Source: Euptelea pleiosperma
Lineage: Eukaryota; Streptophyta; Magnoliopsida; Ranunculales; Eupteleaceae
Direction: 5' to 3'
NCBI GenBank assembly: GCA_035048495.1
Contig: JASUTR010000030.1
Coordinates: 17,637 to 81,636 of the forward strand
DNA length: 64,000 nucleotides
Shown: positions 12,188 through 21,920 of the stretch, in pieces
Layout: every line of letters starts with the position of its first letter
How positions within the stretch are numbered: position 1 is the stretch's first letter
Notes under the pieces: generated by a model
What the model was told of the DNA's origin: nothing
The model's database searches: none
Seen by the model: the letters and a program-made list of their open reading frames with translations, nothing else
Program-made: the position numbers and the translations under genes

Positions 12188-15100
12188 GCTGTAGCAATAG
12201 TAATGGAAGAATTCGAGTCTAATTAAGGGGTCCGGTTGCGAAAAAGTCACAAGTTATAGGCTTCAGAATGTAACACACAAATTGAGTCAAATTTGAGACG
12301 TTGACGCACGGATGGAGCTAACTTGTTTCGACTGTCCCGAATCTCATTCCAACACTTCAAATGTGTTGAAACAATAGTAATGGAAGGATTTGAGTCTAAT
12401 TACGAGGTTCGGTTGCGAAAAAGTCACAAGTTATAGGCTTCGGAATGTAACACACAAACTGAGTCCAATTTGAGACGTTGACGCACGGATGGAGCTAACT
12501 TGTTTCGACTGTCCCGAATCTTATTCCAACACTTGAAATGTGTTGAAACAATAGTAATGGAAGAATTTGAGTCTAATTACGAGGTTCGGTTGCCAAAAAG
12601 TCACAAGTTATAGGCTTCGGAATGTAACACACAAACTGAGTCCAATTTGAGACGTTGACGCACGGATGGAACTAACTTGTTTCGCCTATCCTGAATCTTG
12701 TTCCAATACTTCAAATGTGTTGAAACAATAATAATGGAAGAGTTTGAGTCCAATTACGAGGTCCGATTGCGAAAAAGCCACAAGTTATAGGCTTCGGAAT
12801 GTAACACACAAACTGAGTCCAATTTGAGACGTTGACGCACGGATGGAGCTAACTTGTTTTGACTATCACGAATCTTGTTTCAACACTTCAAATGTGTTGC
12901 AACAATAGTAATGGAAGAGTTTGAGTCCAATTACGAGGCCCGGTTGCGAAAAAGTCACAAGTTATAGGCTTCGGAATGTAACACACAAACTGAGTCCAAT
13001 TTGAGACGTTGACGCACGGATGGAGCTAACTTGTTTCGGCAGTCATAAATCTTGTTCAAACACTTCAAATGTGTTGAAACAATTGTAATGGAAGAATTCG
13101 AGTCTAATTACGAGGTTCGGTTGCGAAAAAGTCACAAGTTATAGGCTTCGGAATGTAACACACAAACTGAGTCCAATTTGAGACGTTGACGCACGGATGG
13201 AGCTAGCTTGTTTCGACTGTCCCGAATCTCATTCCAACACTTCAAATGTGTTGAAACAATAGTAATGGAAGAATTTGAGTCTAATTACGAGGTTCGGTTG
13301 CGAAAAAGTCACAAGTTATAGGCTTCGGAATGTAACACACAAACTGAGTCCAATTTGAGACGTTGACGCACGGATGGAACTAACTTGTTTCGCCTATCCT
13401 GAATCTTGTTCCAATACTTCAAATGTGTTGAAACAATAGTAATGGAAGAGTTTGAGTCCAATTACGAGGTCCGATTGCTAAAAAGTCACAAGTTATAGGC
13501 TTCGGAATGTAACACACAAACTGAGTCCAATTTGAGACGTTGACGCACGGATGGAGCTAACTTGTTTTGACTATCACGAATCTTGTTTCAACACTTCAAA
13601 TGTGTTGCAACAATAGTAATGGAAGAGTTTGAGTCCAATTACGAGGTCCGGTTGCGAAAAAGTCACAAGTTATAGGCTTCGGAATGTAACACACAAACTG
13701 AGTCCAATTTGAGACGTTGACGCACGGATGGAGCTAACTTGTTTCGACAGTCATAAATCTTGTTCAAACACTTCAAATGTGTTGAAACAATTGTAATGGA
13801 AGAATTCGAGTCTAATTACGAGGTCCGGTTGCGAAAAAGTAACAAGTTATAGGCTTCGGAATGTAACACACAAACTGAGTCCAATTTGAGACGTTGACGC
13901 ACGGATGGAGCTAACTTGTTTCGACTGTCCCGAATCTCATTCCAACACTTCAAATGTGTTGAAACAATAGTAATGGAAGAATTCGAGTCTAATTACGAGG
14001 TTCGGTTGCGAAAAAGTCACAAGTTATAGGCTTCGGAATGTAACACACAAACTGAGTCCAATTTGAGACGTTGACGCACGGATGGAGCTAACTTGTTTCG
14101 ACAGTCATAAATCTTGTTCCAACACTTCAAATGTGTTGAAACAATTGTAATGGAAGAATTCGAGTCTAATTACGAGGTCCGGTTGCGAAAAAGTCACAAG
14201 TTATAGGCTTCGGAATGTAACACACAAACTGAGTCCAATTTGAGACGTTGAAGCACGGATGGAGCTAACTTGTTTCGACTGTCCCGAATCTTGTTCCAAC
14301 ACTTCAAATGTGTTGAAACAATAGTAATGGAAGAATTTGAGTCTAATTACGAGGTTCGGTTGCGAAAAAGTCACAAGTTATAGGCTTCGGAATGTAACAC
14401 ACAAACTGAGTCCAATTTGAGACGTTGACGCACGGATGGAGCTAACTTGTTTCGACAGTCGATAAATCTTGTTCCAACACTTCAATTGTGTTGAAACAAT
14501 TGTAATGGAAGAATTCGAGTCTAATTACGAGCTCCGGTTGCGAAAAAGTCACAAGTTATAGGCTTCGGAATGTAACACACAAACTGAGTCTAATTTGAGA
14601 CGTTCACGCACGGATGGAGCTAACTTGTTTCGACTGTCCCGAATCTTGTTCCAACACTTCAAATGTGTTGAAACAATAGTAATGGAAGAATTCGACTCTA
14701 ATTACGAGGTTCGGTTGCGAAAAAGTCACAAGTTATAGGCTTCGGAATGTAACACACAAACTGAGTCCAATTTGAGACGTTGACGCACGGATGGAGCTAA
14801 CTTGTTTCGACAGTGATAAATCTTGTTCCAACACTTCAATTGTGTTGAAACAATTGTAATGGAAGAATTCGAGTCTAATTACGAGGCTCCGGTTGCGAAA
14901 AAGTCACAAGTTATAGGCTTCGGAATGTAACACACAAACTGAGTCTAATTTGAGACGTTCACGCACGGATGGAGCTAACTTGTTTCGACTGTCCCGAATC
15001 TTGTTCCAACACTTCAAATGTGTTGAAACAATAGTAATGGAAGAATTCGAGTCTAATTACGAGGTCCGGTTGCGAAAAACTCATAAGTTATAGGCTTCAG

Positions 15101-15198
15101 AATGTAACACACAAACTGAGTCCAATTTGAGATGTTGACGCACGGATGGAGCTAACATGTTTCGACTGTCCCGAATCTTGTTCCAACACTTCAAATGT
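12188..15198 (+). repeat. HOR unit C, 17 monomers (3011 bp), second internal duplication
   Basis: This unit starts with type 1 (aattaaggggtccgg, caaattgagtc) and types 2-5, with cggcagtcat in type 5. The monomer at 13278-13454 is a hybrid of the type-7 left side and the type-3 right side (ggaactaac, cctatcctg, but aatag). It leads into repeated types 4, 5 and 6. The type-4 tgact marker is at 12860 and 13568, 708 bp apart, exactly four monomers. The series then continues through types 8-14: gttgaagcacgg, cagtcgataaatc, gagctccgg, cgactctaatt, gaggctccgg, aactcataag. Three additional monomers account for 17. Its type 3 keeps the full cacacaaactg, unlike units A, B, D and E. Confidence 0.9.
13278..13454 (+). 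repeat. Hybrid monomer (type 7 / type 3) at duplication junction in unit C
   Basis: The left side is ggttcggttgcgaaaaag with cacacaaactg, as in type 7. The right side is type 3: ggaactaac at 13376, then cctatcctg and ccaatactt. It keeps the consensus aatagtaatgg, not aataataatgg, so the type-3 tract may end before the monomer does or may have been partly converted. The switch falls between about 13301 and 13376. Repeated types 4, 5 and 6 follow, 708 bp after the first set. Confidence 0.72.
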
Positions 15199-17675
15199 GC
15201 TGTAGCAATAGTAATGGAAGAATTCGAGTCTAATTACGGGGTCCGGTTGCGAAAAAGTCACAAGTTATAGGCTTCAGAATGTAACACACAAATTGAGTCC
15301 AATTTGAGACGTTGACGCACGGATGGAGCTAACTTGTTTCGACTGTCCCGACTCTCATTCCAACACTTCAAATGTGTTGAAACAATAGTAATGGAAGAAT
15401 TTGAGTCTAATTACGAGGTTCGGTTGCGAAAAAGTCACAAGTTATAGGCTTCGGAATGTAACACACAAACTGAGTCCAATTTGAGACGTTGACGCACGGA
15501 TGGAGCTAACTTGTTTCGACTGTCCCGAATCTTATTCCAACACTTGAAATGTGTTGAAACAATAGTAATGGAAGAATTTGAGTCTAATTACGAGGTTCGG
15601 TTGCCAAAAAGTCACAAGTTATAGGCTTCGGAATGTAACACGAAACTGAGTCCAATTTGAGACGTTGACGCACGGATGGAACTAACTTGTTTCGCCTATC
15701 CTGAATCTTGTTCCAATACTTCAAATGTGTTGAAACAATAATAATGGAAGAGTTTGAGTCCAATTACGAGGTCCGATTGCGAAAAAGTCACAAGTTATAG
15801 GCTTCGGAATGTAACACACAAACTGAGTCCAATTTGAGACGTTGACGCACGGATGGAGCTAACTTGTTTTGACTATCACGAATCTTGTTTCAACACTTCA
15901 AATGTGTTCCAACAATAGTAATGGAAGAGTTTGAGTCCAATTACGAGGCCCGGTTGCGTAAAAGTCACAAGTTAGAGGCTTCGGAATGTAACACACAAAC
16001 TGAGTCCAATTTGAGACGTTGACGCACGGATGGAGCTAACTTGTTTCGACAGTCATAAATCTTGTTCAAACACTTCAAATGTGTTGAAACAATTGTAATG
16101 GAAGAATTCGAGTCTAATTACGAGGTCCGGTTGCGAAAAAGTCACAAGTTATAGGCTTCGGAATGTAACACACAAACTGAGTCCAATTTGAGACTTTGAC
16201 GCACGGATGGAGCTAACTTGTTTCGACTGTCCCGAATCTCATTCCAACACTTCAAATGTGTTGAAACAATAGTAATGGAAGAATTTGAGTCTAATTACGA
16301 GGTTCGGTTGCGAAAAAGTCACAAGTTATAGGCTTCGGAATGTAACACACAAACTGAGTCCAATTTGAGACGTTGACGCACGGATGGAGCTAACTTGTTT
16401 CGACTGTCCCGAATCTCTTCCAACACTTCAAATGTGTTGAAACAATAGTAATGGAAGAATTTGAGTCTAATTACGAGGTTCGGTTGCGAAAAAGTCACAA
16501 GTTATAGGCTTCGAATGTAACACACAAACTGAGTCCAATTTGAGACGTTGACGCACGGATGGAGCTAACTTGTTTCGACTAGTCAGAATCTTGTTCAAAC
16601 ACTTCAAATGTGTTGAAACAATAGTAATGGAAGAATTCGAGTCTAATTACGAGGTCCGGTTGCGAAAAAGTCACAAGTTATAGGCTTCGGAATGTAACAC
16701 ACAAACTGAGTCCAATTTGAGACGTTTAAGCACGGATGGAGCTAACTTGTTTCGATTGTCCCGAATCTTGTTCCAACACTTCAAATGTGTTGAAACAATA
16801 GTAATGGAAGAATTTGAGTCTAATTACGAGGTTCGGTTGCGAAAAAGTCACAAGTTATAGGCTTCGGAATGTAACATACAAACTGAGTCCAATTTGAGAC
16901 GTTGACGCACGGATGGAGCTAACTTGTTTCGACAGTGATAAATCTTGTTCCAACACTTCAATTGTGTTGAAACAATTGTAATGGAAGAATTCGAGTCTAA
17001 TTACGAGCTCCGGTTGCGAAAAAGTCACAAGTTATAGGCTTCGGAATGTAACACACAAACTGAGTCTAATTTGAGACGTTCACGCACGGATGGAGCAAAC
17101 TTGTTTCGACTGTCCCGAATCTTGTTCCAACACTTCAAATGTGTTGAAACAATAGTAATGGAAGAATTCGAGCTCTAATTACGAGGTTCGGTTGCGAAAA
17201 AGTCACAAGTTATAGGCTTCGGAATGTAACACACAAACTGAGTCCAATTTGAGACGTTGACGCACGGATGGAGCTAACTTGTTTCGACAGTCATAAATCT
17301 TGTTCCAACACTTCAAATGTGTTGAAACAATTGTAATGGAAGAATTCGAGTCTAATTACGAGGCTCCGGTTGCGAAAAAGTCACAAGTTATAGGCTTCGG
17401 AATGTAACACACAAACTGAGTCCAATTTGAGACGTTCACGCACGGATGGAGCTAACTTGTTTCGACTGTCCCGAATCTTGTTCCAACACTTCAAATGTGT
17501 TGAAACAATAGTAATGGAAGAATTCGAGTCTAATTACGAGGTCCGGTTGCGAAAAAGTCACAAGTTATAGGCTTCAGAATGTAACACACAAACTGAGTCC
17601 AATTTGAGATGTTGACGCACGGATGGAGCTAACATGTTTCGACTGTCCCGAATCTTGTTCCAACACTTCAAATGT
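15199..17675 (+). repeat. HOR unit D, 14 monomers (2477 bp)
   Basis: Same length and monomer order as unit A, beginning 8318 bp (47 monomers) after it. Type 3 has ttgccaaaaag with taacacgaaactg; type 4 has gttccaac as in unit B rather than gttgcaac as in A; type 5 keeps cccggttgcgtaaaag and ttagaggc. Small differences include cccgaatctcttcc (two bases short) in type 7, gactagtcagaatc in type 8, and gagctctaatt near 17170 where units A and C have gactctaatt. Its type-14 monomer reads aaaaagtcacaag instead of aaaaactcataag but keeps cttcagaatg, gatgttgac and gctgtagc. That mixture suggests conversion between units. Confidence 0.9.
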
Positions 17676-19799
17676 GCTGTAGCAATAGTAATGGAAGAAT
17701 TCGAGTCTAATTACGGGGTCCGGTTGCGAAAAAGTCACAAGTTATAGGCTTCAGAATGTAACACACAAATTGAGTCCAATTTGAGACGTTGACGCACGGA
17801 TGGAGCTAACTTGTTTCGACTGTCCCGACTCTCATTCCAACACTTCAAATGTGTTGAAACAATAGTAATGGAAGAATTTGAGTCTAATTACGAGGTTCGG
17901 TTGCGAAAAAGTCACAAGTTATAGGCTTCGGAATGTAACACACAAACTGAGTCCAATTTGAGACGTTGACGCACGGATGGAGCTAACTTGTTTCGACTGT
18001 CCCGAATCTTATTCCAACACTTGAAATGTGTTGAAACAATAGTAATGGAAGAATTTGAGTCTAATTAGGAGGTTCGGTTGCCAAAAAGTCACAAGTTATA
18101 GGCTTCGGAATGTAACACGAAACTGAGTCCAATTTGAGACGTTGACGCACGGATGGAACTAACTTGTTTCGCCTATCCTGAATCTTGTTCCAATACTTCA
18201 AATGTGTTGAAACAATAATAATGGAAGAGTTTGAGTCCAATTACGAGGTCCGATTGCGAAAAAGTCACAAGTTATAGGCTTCGGAATGTAACACACAAAC
18301 TGAGTCCAATTTGAGACGTTGACGCACGGATGGAGCTAACTTGTTTTGACTATCACGAATCTTGTTTCAACACTTCAAATGTGTTGCCAACAATAGTAAT
18401 GGAAGAGTTTGAGTCCAATTACGAGGCCCGGTTGCGTAAAAGTCACAAGTTAGAGGCTTCGGAATGTAACACACAAACTGAGTCCAATTTGAGACGTTGA
18501 CGCACGGATGGAGCTAACTTGTTTCGACAGTCATAAATCTTGTTCAAACACTTCAAATGTGTTGAAACAATTGTAATGGAAGAATTCGAGTCTAATTACG
18601 AGGTCCGGTTGCGAAAAAGTCACAAGTTATAGGCTTCGGAATGTAACACACAAACTGAGTCCAATTTGAGACTTTGACGCACGGATGGAGCTAACTTGTT
18701 TCGACTGTCCCGAATCTCATTCCAACACTTCAAATGTGTTGAAACAATAGTAATGGAAGAATTTGAGTCTAATTACGAGGTTCGGTTGCGAAAAAGTCAC
18801 AAGTTATAGGCTTCGGAATGTAACACACAAACTGAGTCCAATTTGAGACGTTGACGCACGGATGGAGCTAACTTGTTTCGACTGTCCCGAATCTCATTCC
18901 AACACTTCAAATGTGTTGAAACAATAGTAATGGAAGAATTTGAGTCTAATTACGAGGTTCGGTTGCGAAAAAGTCACAAGTTATAGGCTTCGGAATGTAA
19001 CACACAAACTGAGTCCAATTTGAGACGTTGACGCACGGATGGAGCTAACTTGTTTCGACTAGTCCTGAATCTTGTTCAAACACTTCAAATGTGTTGAAAC
19101 AATAGTAATGGAAGAATTCGAGTCTAATTACGAGGTCCGGTTGCGAAAAAGTCACAAGTTATAGGCTTCGGAATGTAACACACAAACTGAGTCCAATTTG
19201 AGACGTTGACGCACGGATGGAGCTAACTTGTTTCGACTGTCCCGAATCTTGTTCCAACACTTCAAATGTGTTGAAACAATAGTAATGGAAGAATTTGAGT
19301 CTAATTACGAGGTCGGTTGCGAAAAAGTCACAAGTTATAGGCTTCGGAATGTAACACACAAACTGAGTCCAATTTGAGACGTTGACGCACGGATGGAGCT
19401 AACTTGTTTCGACTGTCCCGAATCTTGTTCCAACACTTCAAATGTGTTGAAACAATTGTAATGGAAGAATTCGAGTCTAATTACGAGGTTCCGGTTGCGA
19501 AAAAGTCACAAGTTATAGGCTTCGGAATGTAACACACAAACTGAGTCCAATTTGAGACGTTGACGCACGGATGGAGCTAACTTGTTTCGACTGTCCCGAA
19601 TCTTGTTCCAACACTTCAAATGTGTTGAAACAATAGTAATGGAAGAATTCGAGTCTAATTACGAGGTCGGTTGCGAAAAAGTCACAAGTTATAGGCTTCG
19701 GAATGTAACACACAAACTGAGTCCAATTTGAGACGTTGACGCACGGATGGAGCTAACTTGTTTCGACTGTCCCGAATCTTGTTCCAACACTTCAAATGT
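17676..19799 (+). repeat. HOR unit E, 12 monomers (2124 bp)
   Basis: Exactly 12 x 177 bp between register points. Types 1-7 follow the A/D pattern, with attagg in type 3 at 18064. Unit B shares that variant at 9746, exactly 8318 bp upstream. After type 8 (gactagtcctgaatc, near 19060) the diagnostic types 9-13 are replaced by near-consensus monomers, including ggtcgg copies near 19310 and 19670, and the unit closes with gttgtaac at 19800 instead of gctgtagc. This is the transition from richly marked 14-mers to simpler 12-mers. Confidence 0.85.
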
Positions 19800-21351
19800 G
19801 TTGTAACAATAGTAATGGAAGAATTCGAGTCTAATTACGAGGTCCGGTTGCGAAAAAGTCACAAGTTATAGGCTTCAGAATGTAACACACAAACTGAGTC
19901 CAATTTGAGACGTTGACGCACGGATGGAGCTAACTTGTTTCGACTGTCCCGAATCTTGTTCCAACACTTCAAATGTGTTGAAACAATAGTAATGGAAGAA
20001 TTCGAGTCTAATTACGAGGTTCGGTTGCGAAAAAGTCACAAGTTATAGGCTTCGGAATGTAACACACAAACTGAGTCCAATTTGAGACGTTGACGCACGG
20101 ATGGAGCTAACTTGTTTCGACTGTCCCGAATCTTATTCCAACACTTCAAATGTGTTGAAACAATAGTAATGGAAGAATTTGAGTCTAATTACGAGGTTCG
20201 GTTGCGAAAAAGTCACAAGTTATAGGCTTCGGAATGTAACACAAAACTGAGTCCAATTTGAGACGTTGACGCACGGATGGAACTAACTTGTTTCGCCTAT
20301 CCTGAATCTTGTTCCAATACTTCAAATGTGTTGAAACAATAATAATGGAAGAGTTTGAGTCCAATTACGAGGTCCGATTGCGAAAAAGTCACAAGTTATA
20401 GGCTTCGGAATGTAACACACAAACTGAGTCCAATTTGAGACGTTGACGCACGGATGGAGCTAACTTGTTTTGACTATCACGAATCTTGTTTCAACACTTC
20501 AAATGTGTTGCAACAATAGTAATGGAAGAGTTTGAGTCCAATTACGAGGTCCGGTTGCGAAAAAGTCACAAGTTATAGGCTTCGGAATGTAACACACAAA
20601 CTGAGTCCAATTTGAGACGTTGACGCACGGATGGAGCTAACTTGTTTCGACTGTCATAATCTTGTTCAAACACTTCAAATGTGTTGAAACAATTGTAATG
20701 GAAGAATTCGAGTCTAATTACGAGGTCCGGTTGCGAAAAAGTCACAAGTTATAGGCTTCGGAATGTAACACACAAACTGAGTCCAATTTGAGACGTTGAC
20801 GCACGGATGGAGCTAACTTGTTTCGACTGTCCCGAATCTTGTTCCAACACTTCAAATGTGTTGAAACAATAGTAATGGAAGAATTTGAGTCTAATTACGA
20901 GGTTCGGTTGCGAAAAAGTCACAAGTTATAGGCTTCGGAATGTAACACACAAACTGAGTCCAATTTGAGACGTTGACGCACGGATGGAGCTAACTTGTTT
21001 CGACTGTCCCGAATCTTGTTCCAACACTTCAAATGTGTTGAAACAATAGTAATGGAAGAATTTGAGTCTAATTACGAGGTCGGTTGCGAAAAAGTCACAA
21101 GTTATAGGCTTCGGAATGTAACACACAAACTGAGTCCAATTTGAGACGTTGACGCACGGATGGAGCTAACTTGTGTCGACTGTCCCGAATCTTGTTCCAA
21201 CACTTCAAATGTGTTGAAACAATAGTAATGGAAGAATTCGAGTCTAATTACGAGGTCCGGTTGCGAAAAAGTCACAAGTTATAGGCTTCGGAATGTAACA
21301 CACAAACTGAGTCCAATTTGAGACGTTGACGCACGGATGGAGCTAACTTGT

Positions 21352-21366
21352 TTCGACTGTCCCGAA
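21352..21366 (-). promoter_or_regulatory. CENP-B-box-like motif, one per monomer (reference copy)
   Basis: On the minus strand this reads TTCGGGACAGTCGAA. Against the CENP-B box core pattern NTTCGNNNNANNCGGGN, it matches TTCG, the central A and CG at the correct spacing, seven of nine fixed positions. The last two fixed G are A. The motif also has TTCG/CGAA ends that are inverted repeats of each other, and it lies two bases from the dyad. Binding by a CENP-B or pogo-type protein is not shown; two of the fixed bases are missing, so a chance resemblance is quite possible. Confidence 0.3.
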
Positions 21367-21368
21367 TC

Positions 21369-21399
21369 TTGTTCCAACACTTCAAATGTGTTGAAACAA
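21369..21399. other. Monomer dyad (12-bp arms, 7-nt centre), reference copy
   Basis: The left arm ttgttccaacac pairs with the right arm gtgttgaaacaa around the centre ttcaaat, with 11 of 12 positions complementary; the only mismatch is c opposite a. The same element sits at the same place in nearly every monomer, so one dyad recurs about every 177 bp. As DNA it could extrude a short cruciform, and as RNA it would form a hairpin. Dyads able to adopt non-B structure have been noted as a recurrent feature of centromeric satellites that lack CENP-B boxes. A role here is inference; the symmetry is seen directly. Confidence 0.8.
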
Positions 21400-21920
21400 T
21401 AGTAATGGAAGAATTTGAGTCTAATTACGAGGTTCGGTTGCGAAAAAGTCACAAGTTATAGGCTTCGGAATGTAACATACAAACTGAGTCCAATTTGAGA
21501 CGTTGACGCACGGATGGAGCTAACTTGTTTCGACAGTGATAAATCTTGTTCCAACACTTCAATTGTGTTGAAACAATTGTAATGGAAGAATTCGAGTCTA
21601 ATTACGAGGTCCGGTTGCGAAAAAGTCACAAGTTATAGGCTTCGGAATGTAACACACAAACTGAGTCTAATTTGAGACGTTGACGCACGGATGGAGCAAA
21701 CTTGTTTCGACTGTCCCGAATCTTGTTCCAACACTTCAAATGTGTTGAAACAATAGTAATGGAAGAATTCGAGTCTAATTACGAGGTCCGGTTGCGAAAA
21801 AGTCACAAGTTATAGGCTTCGGAATGTAACACACAAACTGAGTCCAATTTGAGACGTTGACGCACGGATGGAGCTAACTTGTTTCGACTGTCCCGAATCT
21901 TGTTCCAACACTTCAAATGT

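Larger units (their letters stand above)
21241..21417 (+). repeat. Reference consensus monomer, 177 bp
   Basis: This copy matches the majority base at essentially every position and serves as the reference. It begins agtctaatta and ends ggaagaatttg. It has 73 G+C of 177 (41%). It contains nine CpG sites, against about 7.5 expected from 33 C and 40 G, so CpG is not depleted. One A5 run lies at 21266-21270, a CENP-B-box-like motif at 21352-21366 and a dyad at 21369-21399. The common alternative forms are ttcgag for tttgag at the monomer junction, which creates an EcoRI site, and ggttcgg for ggtccgg. Plus-strand open frames are at most about 21 codons. Because 177 is 59 codons exactly, a frame that escapes its stop stays in phase into the next copy. 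Confidence 0.95.
19800..21920 (+). repeat. HOR unit F, 12 monomers (2121 bp)
   Basis: Type 1 is recognisable only by cttcagaatg near 19870. Type 2 has cttattcc. Type 3 has taacacaaaactg, ggaactaac, cctatcctg and aataataatgg. Type 4 has tgactatcac at 20471 and gttgcaac. Type 5 has ctgtcataatc and caattg. Near-consensus monomers follow, then a type-10 copy (aacatac, cagtgataaatc, ttcaattg, near 21475-21580) and a type-11 copy (gagtctaattt, gagcaaac). The aactcataag monomer is absent. The three bases missing from 12 x 177 fit the 1-base losses seen in type 3, type 5 and a ggtcgg copy near 21078. Confidence 0.82.

Noticed and set aside
21421..21450. RNA polymerase III B-box-like sequence in ggttcggttgc monomers
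   Set aside because: It differs from the B-box pattern at two key positions, there is no A-box at a suitable distance, and no tRNA-like folding is seen. The ggtccgg form loses it altogether.
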